34,974 nucleotides of DNA from Hyphomicrobiales bacterium (lineage in GTDB: Bacteria > Pseudomonadota > Alphaproteobacteria > Rhizobiales > Beijerinckiaceae), in contig JAGWTW010000031.1 in the NCBI GenBank assembly GCA_028868735.1, forward strand, positions 1 to 34,974, given 5' to 3'. The notes under the pieces were generated by a model. It did not search any database. It had not been told where the DNA came from and saw only the letters and a program-made list of their open reading frames with translations. This document shows, in pieces, positions 1-7,364 of the stretch (positions are counted from its first letter, which is position 1; every line of letters starts with the position of its first letter). A program made the translations under genes and the position numbers.

Positions 1-470
1 TGCCCGGCCTCGCGCAGCGCGTTGCAGAAATTGACCTTGGAACGGCCGTCGGTCGCCAGGTCTTCGACGAGAAGCGCGCGACCATTGTCGTGCAGGTCGC
101 CTTCGATCTGCGCGTTGCGGCCGAAACCTTTTGGCTTCTTGCGAATGTACTGCATCGGCAGGGCCAGGCGATCGGCCATCCACGCAGCAAAGGGAATCCC
201 TGCAGTCTCGCCGCCGGCGATCACGTCGAGAGATTCGTAACCGATCTCGCGTTCGATCGTCGTTACGGCGAAATCGAGGATGCGTTTGCGCAGACGCGGA
301 TAGGAGATGATCTTGCGCATGTCGGTATAGACCGGGCTCGCCCAACCCGATGTGAAGATGAACGGCTTCTCGGGGTTGAACAGGACAGCCTTCACCTCCA
401 GCAACATCTTCGCGGTTTCCTGCGCGATGAGCTGGCGTTCGAGAGCGGCGGGGGAAAGTACGTCGGTCAT
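1..470 (-). CDS. pyrE: Orotate phosphoribosyltransferase, 3' end outside window
   Basis: This enzyme joins orotate to PRPP to make orotidine 5'-monophosphate in de novo pyrimidine synthesis in the cytoplasm. About 156 residues are visible from an ATG at 470; the C-terminus lies beyond base 1. Seen: the [15 protein letters not shown] stretch near residues 37-51, the [12 protein letters not shown] segment, and the PRPP-binding loop [13 protein letters not shown]. This loop is the diagnostic PRTase motif, and its LATDG form is what I know from alphaproteobacterial PyrE. No clear Shine-Dalgarno precedes the ATG. No other pyrimidine gene is visible nearby. The identification is firm; only the C-terminal part is unseen. 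Confidence 0.93.
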   Translation of the reverse strand, partial: MTDVLSPAALERQLIAQETAKMLLEVKAVLFNPEKPFIFTSGWASPVYTDMRKIISYPRLRKRILDFAVTTIEREIGYESLDVIAGGETAGIPFAAWMADRLALPMQYIRKKPKGFGRNAQIEGDLHDNGRALLVEDLATDGRSKVNFCNALREAG

Positions 471-555
471 GGGCGGCGTCCGTCTTCGGAATTCGCCGTC
501 TGTCTAGAGCATAGGCCGCGCCAAGGGAAACCTCGGCTGGCATTGGCCTGTGGAT

Positions 556-780
556 TTACGAGGCGCGCGAAATTTCCGCACCGTCTGCCGGCTCGAACTG
601 GTCGGCAGCGACTCCCCACAAAATTGCATTGGAGGCAAACCGGACATCGACCCGCTCGCTGGTCTCGCGCCCGTGGACCGTGTAGCAACACAGCACGGTG
701 CCGAGTTCGCCCGCCGCCGCGTCCTTGCGCTGGGCGATCGGCGAGGCGGCCTTCACACGCACGCGCTGTCCTGGGGTCAT
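556..780 (-). CDS. Small hypothetical protein, possibly SH3-like
   Basis: A 74-residue protein beginning MTPGQRVRVKA. The start at 780 is chosen because GGAGG sits five bases upstream; an in-frame start at 819 has no such site. Alternating hydrophobic residues (GQRVRVKA, GELGTVLCCYTV, ERVDVRF, WGVAADQFEP) suggest a small beta-barrel like the SH3-type folds in NifZ or nitrile hydratase beta proteins, but that is only a pattern resemblance. It lies upstream of pyrE on the same strand with an 85-base gap, so co-transcription is possible. I do not recognise the family and assign no function. Confidence 0.55.
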   Translation of the reverse strand: MTPGQRVRVKAASPIAQRKDAAAGELGTVLCCYTVHGRETSERVDVRFASNAILWGVAADQFEPADGAEISRAS

Positions 781-1001
781 GGGGGCCTCCAACGCTGTCG
801 CACGCAGCCCTTGCTGCATTGCAACAGTTTGCCAGCGCGGCGCGGCAAGACAAGGAAATTATGGCGAAAGTCTGCATGAGTTGCGGGCTGGTCGCCTAAA
901 AATTGTGCATGACGAAAATTTGATGCGGCGACTATCGGGCTTACCTGTGCCTTGTCGATTTCCGTCCGTTGCGCAGACCCTTCTCCTGGTTTGAGAGATT
1001 G

Positions 1002-1340
1002 TCACTTCCGGCCCGCGATGCCGGCGGCGACGGCGGCGAGCGTCTGCTCGGGGTTCGAGCGACACGCTGCGATCACACCGTCCATCGCGGCGTCGACGTC
1101 GACCGGGCGTCCTGCGCCCGTACGCCCGTACAAAAGCCCGCCGAGCCACGACCTGTATTCCTGAAGCCGCACGGGGTTGAGAGAGACCAACTCGATCGCA
1201 AGCGCGCATGCGACGGCGTGCGGCGCCTGGCTGTCGAAATCGTCCGCCGCCGTCGCGGGTTGCGCGAACGCGGGCGCGCCATGAGTGACGAGCGCAAGCC
1301 AGACCGCAATGGCGGCGGCAAGGGAAGACCAAACGCGCAT
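1002..1340 (-). CDS. Secreted HdeA/HdeB-like small protein
   Basis: A 112-residue protein with a clear signal peptide (hydrophobic residues 5-20, likely cleavage after AFA at residue 26). The mature part has exactly two cysteines, C45 and C93, flanking a helical region with EYRSWLGGLL and ACRSNPEQTLAAVA. This two-cysteine pattern ending in ACRxNP is what I know from HdeA/HdeB-like periplasmic acid-stress proteins of alphaproteobacteria. GGAGG lies seven bases upstream of the ATG. It is monocistronic between a small hypothetical gene and the divergent helicase gene. A periplasmic chaperone role is inferred from the family, not shown here. Confidence 0.65.
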   Translation of the reverse strand: MRVWSSLAAAIAVWLALVTHGAPAFAQPATAADDFDSQAPHAVACALAIELVSLNPVRLQEYRSWLGGLLYGRTGAGRPVDVDAAMDGVIAACRSNPEQTLAAVAAGIAGRK

Positions 1341-1511
1341 CGGACCGCCTCCATTTCAGGATTGTCCGACACCGGAACTAGGGCGCGGCTGGGTCGGAAA
1401 CCACGCGATTTGACGAAATGCGCACAAAAGACTATCTCATGCGTGCTGCGTCGCAGCATTTGCGCTCCGGTCGCGTAGGCCGCTTCTCGCGGGACCCGCC
1501 GTCGAGCGCTT

Positions 1512-1575
1512 CGGATGAATGATCAGCGGCTCATTTACGCGGGGCCGTGTCTTGAGGCCCTGTCGCGTTCATCCG
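1512..1575 (+). other. Inverted repeat in the leader of the RNA helicase gene
   Basis: CGGATGAA at 1512-1519 is matched by its exact reverse complement TTCATCCG at 1568-1575, 48 bases apart, just upstream of the helicase start. It could fold as a long-range stem in the 5' leader. An 8-bp match at this spacing can arise by chance, so this is a weak call. Confidence 0.2.
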
Positions 1576-1609
1576 CGCAGAGACCGGGCCGCTTTTGAAA
1601 GTATCCCAG

Positions 1610-2986
1610 GTGACAGATTTTGCAGGCCTCGGCGTCGCCGAGACCGTCCTTCGCGCACTTCGCGACGAAGGCTATGCCCGCCCGACCCCCATTCAGGCCC
1701 GGGCCATTCCCTCCATTCTCGAAGGCCGCGACCTGCTCGGCATCGCGCAGACCGGCACCGGCAAGACCTGCGCCTTTGCGGTTCCGATCATCCAGCGCCT
1801 GATCGAACACCCGCGCCGCGCGGCCCCCGGAACCGTGCGCGCGCTGATCCTCGCGCCGACGCGTGAGCTCGCGGCGCAGATCGGCGAGAGCTTCCGCGCC
1901 TATGGCCGGCACGCGCGGTTGCGCGTCGCCGTCGTCGTCGGCGGCGTCTCGATGGGACCGCAGATCCAGAACATCGCGAAGGGCCTCGATGTGCTGGTCG
2001 CGACGCCCGGTCGCCTGCTCGATCATGTCGACAGTCGGCGCCTGCGTCTCGATGCGACGGAAGTCGTCGTGCTGGATGAGGCCGATCACATGCTCGACCT
2101 CGGCTTCATCGTTCCGATCCGTCGCATCGTCGGCAAGTTGCCGAAGGCGCGACAGACCTTGTTCTTCTCCGCCACCATGCCGCGCGAAATCGCTTCGCTG
2201 GCCGACGACATGCTGAGCAATCCCGCGCGCGTCGAGGTGACGCCGGTGGCGACGACGGCCGAACGCGTTTCGCAGAAGGCCTATCTCGTCGATCACGCAT
2301 CCAAGCGCGAACTGCTCGTCGAAATCCTGTCCAGTCCGGATGCGTCGCGCGCGCTCGTCTTCACGCGCACGAAGCGCGGCGCCGATCGCGTCGCGCGCAT
2401 TCTGGAAGAGGCGGGCATACCCTCGGGCGCCATCCACGGCAACAAGAGCCAGAACAATCGCCAGCGGACGCTGAACGATTTCAAGGCCGGCAAGTTGCGG
2501 GCGCTGGTCGCGACAGACATCGCTGCGCGTGGAATCGACGTCGACGGCGTCAGCCATGTCGTCAATTTCGAGCTGCCGGAAGTGCCGGAAACCTACGTCC
2601 ATCGCATCGGCCGCACCGCGCGTGCAGGCGCGGCAGGCGTTGCGATTTCGCTGTGCGACAACGGGGAGCGCGCGCTTCTCCGCGCCATCGAAAAGACGAC
2701 GCGCCAGCAGATCGAAACCGAGGACCGGCGCAATCCGTCAAACCGCAGCGAACAGGCCGAGCGCGCCCCGGCGCGCGCAAAGCCGCGGCCTCATAACGGG
2801 CATTCCCGTGGAAAGACGTCCGAGAGACCGCGCAGCGAGGCGGGCCGTACGCACGGTCAACATCACGGCGCGGCGCGTCCTGCAGCCAATCGCGACCAGG
2901 AGGCCAAAAAGCCGGCAGGCAACAGGCCCGGCAGCCGCGCGCGCCGTCGTCACCGCGCCGGCACGGCCGGCCCGCGCGAAGCCTGA
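1610..2986 (+). CDS. rhlE: DEAD-box ATP-dependent RNA helicase, RhlE type
   Basis: ATP-dependent RNA unwinding, in ribosome assembly or RNA turnover. All helicase motifs are visible in order: AQTGTGKT (Walker A, near residue 46), PTREL, TPGRLLDH, VLDEADHML, SAT, TDIAARGID and HRIGRTARAG. A basic, disordered tail of roughly 90 residues rich in R, A and P follows and probably binds RNA. I chose the GTG at 1610 because MTDFAGLG matches the usual RhlE N-terminus; a TTG at 1595 is in frame and adds five residues. Neither start has a strong ribosome site. A perfect 8-bp hairpin follows the gene at 3016-3036. Helicase identity is firm; RhlE over related subfamilies is likely. Confidence 0.92.
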   Translation: MTDFAGLGVAETVLRALRDEGYARPTPIQARAIPSILEGRDLLGIAQTGTGKTCAFAVPIIQRLIEHPRRAAPGTVRALILAPTRELAAQIGESFRAYGRHARLRVAVVVGGVSMGPQIQNIAKGLDVLVATPGRLLDHVDSRRLRLDATEVVVLDEADHMLDLGFIVPIRRIVGKLPKARQTLFFSATMPREIASLADDMLSNPARVEVTPVATTAERVSQKAYLVDHASKRELLVEILSSPDASRALVFTRTKRGADRVARILEEAGIPSGAIHGNKSQNNRQRTLNDFKAGKLRALVATDIAARGIDVDGVSHVVNFELPEVPETYVHRIGRTARAGAAGVAISLCDNGERALLRAIEKTTRQQIETEDRRNPSNRSEQAERAPARAKPRPHNGHSRGKTSERPRSEAGRTHGQHHGAARPAANRDQEAKKPAGNRPGSRARRRHRAGTAGPREA

Positions 2987-3015
2987 AGATCTGAAACCCC
3001 GGATCAAAGCGGCGT

Positions 3016-3036
3016 GATGCGGCTGGTCGCCGCATC
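3016..3036 (+). terminator. Hairpin downstream of the helicase gene, possible terminator
   Basis: GATGCGGC (3016-3023), a five-base loop and GCCGCATC (3029-3036) form a perfect 8-bp stem, 30 bases after the helicase stop. There is no T-run after it, so intrinsic termination is plausible but not certain. Confidence 0.4.
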
Positions 3037-3087
3037 GCGGCGCCCTAGTTGCGCCTGCGTGAAGTTCGCGATCCCGGAGGTGCGGAT

Positions 3088-3891
3088 ATGTCGACATTTC
3101 ATGTGATGGCCGGCGGCGGCGAGCGAGCGTCCGCCTTCCCCCGTATCCGACAGATCAGGTTGAGCGACGTCGAGACGGCTTTGCGTCAGGGTTGGGACGA
3201 TTTCCTCGCGCTTCGCTCGGAACTCGTGATCGGCGCTCTGATCTATCCGGTCATCGGCCTCGTTCTCGCTTATTGGTCGTCTGGCGCGAACATTTTGCAC
3301 CTCTTGTATCCGCTTGCCGCCGGCTTTGCTCTGCTTGGACCGTTCGCGGCCATCGGCCTTTACGAGATCAGCAGGAGACGCGAGGCGGGGGTCGAGACAA
3401 CGAGCTGGAGCGCGCTCGAGGTTTTCAAGTCGCCGGCGCTTCCTTCCATCGTCGCGCTCGGTCTTCTGCTGGCGCTCGCCTTTCTCGCCTGGCTCGGGGC
3501 CGCGCAAATTCTCTATCAGACGCTGATGGGAGAAAATGCGCCGGCCTCGCTGTCGGCCCTCGTCGCGGAAGTCACAACGACCGAGAACGGCATCTGGCTG
3601 ATCGTCCTGGGCAATGCGATCGGTTTTGTCTTCGCGGCGCTTGTTTTTTGCGCGACGGCGATCGCTTTTCCGCTGATGATCGACCGGGATGTCGGTCTTG
3701 CGGTCGCGGTAGGTTCGTCGTTCGAGGCCGTGTGGAAAAACCCTGGTCCCATGACGGCCTGGGCGCTGACGATCGCAATCGTGCTCGCGCTTGGCTTCGC
3801 CGCCGGGCTTATCGGTCTCGCAGTCGCCATGCCGGTGCTCGGGCACGCGACATGGCGTCTCTATCGGGCGCTCGTGCCGCGCGCGCCCTAA
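3088..3891 (+). CDS. DUF2189 multi-pass membrane protein
   Basis: A 267-residue inner-membrane protein with about five hydrophobic segments (roughly 45-63, 70-92, 118-142, 168-195 and 222-250). The closing PVLGHATWRLYRALV and the internal GPFAAIGLYEISRR match what I know of the DUF2189 family, whose function is unknown. The start at 3088 is preferred over an in-frame ATG at 3049 because GGAGG lies eight bases before it. It is convergent with xsc, and its last codons overlap one arm of a GC-rich inverted repeat (3876-3913). No partner gene hints at a role. Confidence 0.8.
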   Translation: MSTFHVMAGGGERASAFPRIRQIRLSDVETALRQGWDDFLALRSELVIGALIYPVIGLVLAYWSSGANILHLLYPLAAGFALLGPFAAIGLYEISRRREAGVETTSWSALEVFKSPALPSIVALGLLLALAFLAWLGAAQILYQTLMGENAPASLSALVAEVTTTENGIWLIVLGNAIGFVFAALVFCATAIAFPLMIDRDVGLAVAVGSSFEAVWKNPGPMTAWALTIAIVLALGFAAGLIGLAVAMPVLGHATWRLYRALVPRAP

Positions 3892-3913
3892 GCGGCGCAA
3901 CGCGGCGCGCGGC
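3876..3913. terminator. GC-rich inverted repeat between convergent genes
   Basis: GCCGCGCGC at 3876-3884 and its reverse complement GCGCGCGGC at 3905-3913 could form a 9-bp stem between the 3' ends of the DUF2189 gene and xsc. The loop is 20 bases and there is no T-run. The position suits a bidirectional terminator, but GC-rich DNA makes such stems by chance. Confidence 0.25.
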
Positions 3914-3918
3914 AGTGT

Positions 3919-5694
3919 TCAGCCGGCCTTCTGCGGCCGCATATCCTTTGGATCGATGCCGGCCACGACAACGGGCTTCTTCATCGCGTCGCGACGGAAG
4001 GGCTCGCCGAGTTCCTGGTTGAGGATCACTTCGATGAAGGTCGTCACGCCTTTCTTTTGATCCTCGCAGGATTTGGCGATCGCTTCCGTGAGTTCAGTCT
4101 GCGTGCGCACCGCGACGCCCTTGAGTCCGCAAGCTTCGGCGACGCGGGCGTAGGAGAGATGCGGATCGAGTTCGGTGCCGACGAAATTGTCGTCGTACCA
4201 GAGCGTGGAATTGCGTTTCTCGGCGCCCCATTGGTAGTTGCGGAACACGACCATCGTGATCGAGGGCCATTCCTTGCGTCCGATCGAAGACATTTCGCTC
4301 ATGGAAATGCCGAAGGCGCCATCGCCCGCGAAACCCACGACCGGCGTATCGGGATTGCCGATCTTGGCGCCGATGATCGAAGGAAAACCGTAACCGCACG
4401 GACCGAACAGACCCGGCGCAAGATATTTGCGTCCCTTTTCGAACGTCGGATAGGCGTTGCCGATCGCGCAATTGTTGCCGATGTCGGAGGAGATGATCGC
4501 GTCGCGCGGCAGGCCGGCCTGGATCGCGCGCCACGCCTTGCGCGGCGACATGCGCTCGGGGTCGCGCTTGCGCGCACGGTCGTTCCAGCTCGTGCCGGGA
4601 TCGTCGTCTTCATGGTCCATGCCCGACAATTGCTGCAGCCAAGCCGACTTGGTCGTGTGGATCAGCGCCTTCCGCTCCTCGCGGCCCTTGTCGCCCGCGC
4701 TGGCTGAAAGCTGTGCGAGAATTTGCTGCGCGACGAGCTTCGCGTCGCCGCAGATGCCGACGCTCACCGGCTTCGTCAGGCCGATGCGGTCGGGATTGAT
4801 GTCGACCTGGATGATCTTGGCGTTCTTCGGCCAATAGTCGATGCCGTAGCCGGGCAGGGTAGAGAACGGGTTGAGGCGTGTGCCGAGCGCGAGCACGACG
4901 TCGGCCTTCGCGATCAGCTCCATCGCCGCTTTCGATCCGTTGTAGCCGAGCGGACCGCAGGCGAGCGGATGCGAGCCGGGGAAGGAATCGTTGTGCTGGT
5001 AGCCGGAGCAGACAGGCGCGGAGAGGCGTTCGGCGAGCGCGGCGCAATCAGCGATTGCTTCGCCGATCACAACGCCGGCGCCGGAAAGGATGACGGGAAA
5101 CGAAGCTTCCGACAGCAGGCGCGCCGCTTCCGCGACCGCCTTCGCGCCGCCAGCCGGCCGTTCGAACTCGATCGGCGTCGGTAGAGTGATGTCGATCACC
5201 TGCGTCCAGAAATCGCGGGGAACGTTGATCTGCGCAGGCGCGGACAGTCGGTGCGCTTTCATGATGACGCGGTTCAGCGTTTCGGCGATGCGCGAGGGAT
5301 CGCGAACCTCTTCCTGATAGCAGACGCAATCGCGGAACATCGCCATCTGCTCGACTTCCTGAAAGCCGCCCTGGCCGATCGTCTTGTTGGCGGCCTGCGG
5401 CGTCACCAGCAGCATCGGCGTGTGGTTCCAGTAGGCCGTCTTGATCGAGGTGACGAAATTGGTGATGCCCGGGCCGTTCTGTGCGATGCACATCGCCATC
5501 TTGCCCGTGGTGCGCGTATATCCATCGGCGATGATTGCGCCGTTGCCTTCGTGAGCGACGTCCCAGAACGTAATGCCCGCCTTCGGAAAAAGATCGGAGA
5601 TCGGCATGAACGCCGATCCGATGATGCCGAACGCGTGCTCGACGCCGTGCATCTGCAGCACCTTCACAAAGGCTTCTTCCGTCGTCATTTTCAT
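3919..5694 (-). CDS. xsc: Sulfoacetaldehyde acetyltransferase
   Basis: A thiamine-diphosphate enzyme that converts sulfoacetaldehyde plus phosphate to acetyl phosphate and sulfite, the desulfonating step in taurine and sulfonate breakdown. About 591 residues, the usual Xsc length. Seen: the cofactor-activating Glu at about residue 49 (VAHEGN), the QNGPGITNFVT segment, the Xsc-typical TPQAANKTIGQGGFQEVEQM stretch, and the C-terminal GFAGDGAFGIS...NYQWGAEKRN diphosphate-binding motif. The ATG at 5694 is chosen over an in-frame start at 5769, which would add an atypical leader; GAGG lies 11 bases upstream. No phosphate acetyltransferase, taurine or sulfite gene lies nearby, which is unusual for an xsc locus. 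It may be co-transcribed with the GST gene 82 bases upstream. Confidence 0.92.
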   Translation of the reverse strand: MKMTTEEAFVKVLQMHGVEHAFGIIGSAFMPISDLFPKAGITFWDVAHEGNGAIIADGYTRTTGKMAMCIAQNGPGITNFVTSIKTAYWNHTPMLLVTPQAANKTIGQGGFQEVEQMAMFRDCVCYQEEVRDPSRIAETLNRVIMKAHRLSAPAQINVPRDFWTQVIDITLPTPIEFERPAGGAKAVAEAARLLSEASFPVILSGAGVVIGEAIADCAALAERLSAPVCSGYQHNDSFPGSHPLACGPLGYNGSKAAMELIAKADVVLALGTRLNPFSTLPGYGIDYWPKNAKIIQVDINPDRIGLTKPVSVGICGDAKLVAQQILAQLSASAGDKGREERKALIHTTKSAWLQQLSGMDHEDDDPGTSWNDRARKRDPERMSPRKAWRAIQAGLPRDAIISSDIGNNCAIGNAYPTFEKGRKYLAPGLFGPCGYGFPSIIGAKIGNPDTPVVGFAGDGAFGISMSEMSSIGRKEWPSITMVVFRNYQWGAEKRNSTLWYDDNFVGTELDPHLSYARVAEACGLKGVAVRTQTELTEAIAKSCEDQKKGVTTFIEVILNQELGEPFRRDAMKKPVVVAGIDPKDMRPQKAG

Positions 5695-5776
5695 CGGGCG
5701 TTGATCCTCGATTTTTGAATTATTGATCCACAGGCGGCCAGCTATAGCAGCTATCGCGGTTCGCGCCACGCGCCTG

Positions 5777-6481
5777 TCAGCTGCGCACGACCGACGCCGT
5801 CTGTCCGAATAGCATTTTCTTCTGCTCGTCGGTGAGGTCTTCGGGCCTTTGCATCTGGATTTTCTTGCCGGCCTCGTAGGCGCGCTGGGTGCCCGGCCGC
5901 TCGGCGACGCGGTCGAACCAGCGTTTCAGATTCGCAAAATCGTCGATGTTCTGGCTCTGCCTTTTCCAGGGAACGATCCAGGGATAGGCCGCCATGTCGG
6001 CGATCGAATAGTCGCCGGCGATGTAGTCGCGCCCGGCGAGCTGCCTGTTGAGTACGCCGTAGAGTCTGTTCGTTTCTCTCACGTAGCGGTCGATCGCGTA
6101 CGGAATCTTCTCGGGCGCGTAGATATTGAAATGATGGTTCTGTCCGGCCATCGGTCCGAGCCCGCCCATCTGCCAGAACAGCCATTCCATCGCTTTGGCC
6201 TTCGCGCGGGGGTCTGTCGGCAGGAAGCGGCCCGTCTTCTCGGCGAGGTAGACAAGGATGGCGCCGGATTCGAACACAGACACAGGCGCGCCGCCATCGG
6301 AAGGCCGGTGGTCGACGATCGCCGGCATGCGGTTGTTCGGCGAAATGGCGAGAAAGGCTGGCCTGAATTGGTCGCCAGCGCCGATATTGACCGGGTGTAT
6401 CGAGTAGGCGAGCCCGGCTTCTTCGAGAAACATAGTGATCTTGTGGCCGTTCGGCGTCGGCCAATAGTGCAGATCAATCAT
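5777..6481 (-). CDS. yfcG: Glutathione transferase family disulfide-bond oxidoreductase, YfcG type
   Basis: Nu-class GST relative that reduces disulfides with glutathione. The 234-residue protein has an N-terminal thioredoxin fold with PTPNGHKIT, including Thr9 and Asn11 that serve as glutathione-contacting residues in E. coli YfcG. It also has SPNNRMPAIVDH, FESGAILVYLAEKTG, and the all-helical domain with FWQMGGLGPMAGQNHHFN and YSIADMAAYPW. The close line-by-line similarity to YfcG makes the family call firm. No Shine-Dalgarno precedes the ATG; instead a perfect 9-bp hairpin (6493-6516) lies 12 bases upstream. It precedes xsc on the same strand, which may link thiol chemistry to sulfonate metabolism, though this is inference. 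Confidence 0.88.
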   Translation of the reverse strand: MIDLHYWPTPNGHKITMFLEEAGLAYSIHPVNIGAGDQFRPAFLAISPNNRMPAIVDHRPSDGGAPVSVFESGAILVYLAEKTGRFLPTDPRAKAKAMEWLFWQMGGLGPMAGQNHHFNIYAPEKIPYAIDRYVRETNRLYGVLNRQLAGRDYIAGDYSIADMAAYPWIVPWKRQSQNIDDFANLKRWFDRVAERPGTQRAYEAGKKIQMQRPEDLTDEQKKMLFGQTASVVRS

Positions 6482-6492
6482 TTCGGAGGTCC

Positions 6493-6516
6493 GCTGGGCG
6501 AGTGCTTTCGCCCAGC
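6493..6516 (-). promoter_or_regulatory. Hairpin just upstream of the GST start codon
   Basis: A perfect 9-bp inverted repeat with a 6-base loop: GCTGGGCGA at 6493-6501 pairs with TCGCCCAGC at 6508-6516. It sits 12 bases before the GST ATG, where a ribosome site would be expected. It could be a leader structure affecting translation or a second terminator for the repeat-protein gene. Confidence 0.35.
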
Positions 6517-6544
6517 AGTTTCATGGGTTTGTGCGGTCAACGCA

Positions 6545-6561
6545 AGGGGCGCGAAGCCCCT
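6545..6561 (-). terminator. Probable terminator of the repeat-protein gene
   Basis: AGGGGC (6545-6550) and GCCCCT (6556-6561) form a 6-bp stem with a TTCGC loop on the minus strand, only a few bases after the stop codon at 6567. A short TT follows. The position and tight loop suit an intrinsic terminator. Confidence 0.4.
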
Positions 6562-6566
6562 GTGGC

Positions 6567-7256
6567 TCACCAGCTGGAGGTGAACAGCCCGGGACGGTTG
6601 TAGATAGCGCCGTGCGAAGCGCCGGGAATGTAGCCCGTCGAGTAACCGCCGGCGTAACCGCCGTCGGCGCAGGGAACCTGCTGCGTGACGCCGTCGATCG
6701 TGCAGGAACAGGTCTTCGTCACCTGACGGTAGACCGTCGTCGGAACGAGATGCGTGGTCTGCACGGCGCGATAGGTCGTGACCGGCTCGAGATGCGTGCG
6801 CGTGACCGGCTGCATCACCGTCTGCGGCACGGTGTAGGTGCGCTGCCACGTCTGCGTGGCCGGCGCGGAATAGCCGCCGGCGTATCCGTAGCTCGGCGCC
6901 GGAGCGGCGGCATAGCCGTAATCGGGAGCGGCGTAGCCGGCGTCATAGCCGCCGGCATAGGCGGCGCCGGCCACGGCGGCCGCAGCGGCGGCCGCCGGCA
7001 CGAGCGCGCGATGGCGCCATCCCCAGCCGTGATTGTGCCCATAACCCATTCCGTAACCCGGACGGGCGTAGCCGGCGCGGGCGTAGCCGGCGCGGGCGAA
7101 AGCGGGGCGGCCGAAGGCCGGGTGAGCGAACGCGGGGCGCGCGAACGCCGGGCGCATCATCGCGCCGTGACCGTAGCCGCCAGCCTGGGCGGAGCTCGCG
7201 GCGGCGACGGTCGCAATGGCCGCAGTCGCGATGCTGAGGATCGAAATGGAACGCAT
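6567..7256 (-). CDS. Secreted low-complexity repeat protein, Ala/Gly/Tyr-rich
   Basis: A 229-residue protein with a classic signal peptide (cleavage likely after SAQA, residue 25). Residues about 33-70 are tandem short repeats of the types RPAFA and RAGYA, followed by a Gly-Tyr region, an alanine run (AAAAAAAVAGAAYAGG), and a T/V-rich stretch of near-repeats (QPVTRTHLEPVTTYRAVQTTHLVPTTVYRQVTKT). A three-cysteine segment TCSCTIDGVTQQVPC lies near the C-terminus. The 18-base DNA units around 7065-7100 are nearly identical, so the region can expand or contract. I do not recognise a catalytic domain; an envelope or surface structural role is plausible but unproven. Its 3' end is followed by a hairpin. 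Confidence 0.7.
   Translation of the reverse strand: MRSISILSIATAAIATVAAASSAQAGGYGHGAMMRPAFARPAFAHPAFGRPAFARAGYARAGYARPGYGMGYGHNHGWGWRHRALVPAAAAAAAVAGAAYAGGYDAGYAAPDYGYAAAPAPSYGYAGGYSAPATQTWQRTYTVPQTVMQPVTRTHLEPVTTYRAVQTTHLVPTTVYRQVTKTCSCTIDGVTQQVPCADGGYAGGYSTGYIPGASHGAIYNRPGLFTSSW
7065..7155 (-). repeat. Tandem short repeats inside the secreted protein gene
   Basis: Near-identical 15-18 base units (including two copies of a cgtagccggcgcgggcg unit around 7065-7097) encode the RAGYA and RPAFA peptide repeats. This is coding repeat DNA, not a spacer-repeat array. Confidence 0.55.
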
Positions 7257-7313
7257 TCGGAACTCCTGTCTCTTTTCGCGCCGGCCGCGGGGTCAAAACG
7301 GCGCATCTGGCGG

Positions 7314-7328
7314 CGACGCGACGCGTCG
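7314..7328. promoter_or_regulatory. 15-bp palindrome between glpK and the repeat-protein gene
   Basis: CGACGCG and CGCGTCG flank a single central base. The palindrome lies after the glpK stop and about 60 bases before the start of the repeat-protein gene. It could be an operator for that gene or a structure at the glpK 3' end; GC-rich composition makes chance possible. Confidence 0.25.
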
Positions 7329-7364
7329 TGCCTGAGACGGAGCAAGGTGTGGTCCAGAACCGGA

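Noticed and set aside
3919..5694. Acetolactate synthase as the identity of this thiamine enzyme
   Set aside because: TPQAANKTIGQGGFQEVEQM, NYQWGAEKRN and the overall length are characteristic of Xsc, and no ilvH-type small subunit follows.
7060..7160. Possible CRISPR-like array
   Set aside because: The repeats are short, contiguous, without spacers, and encode peptide repeats in a protein with a signal peptide.
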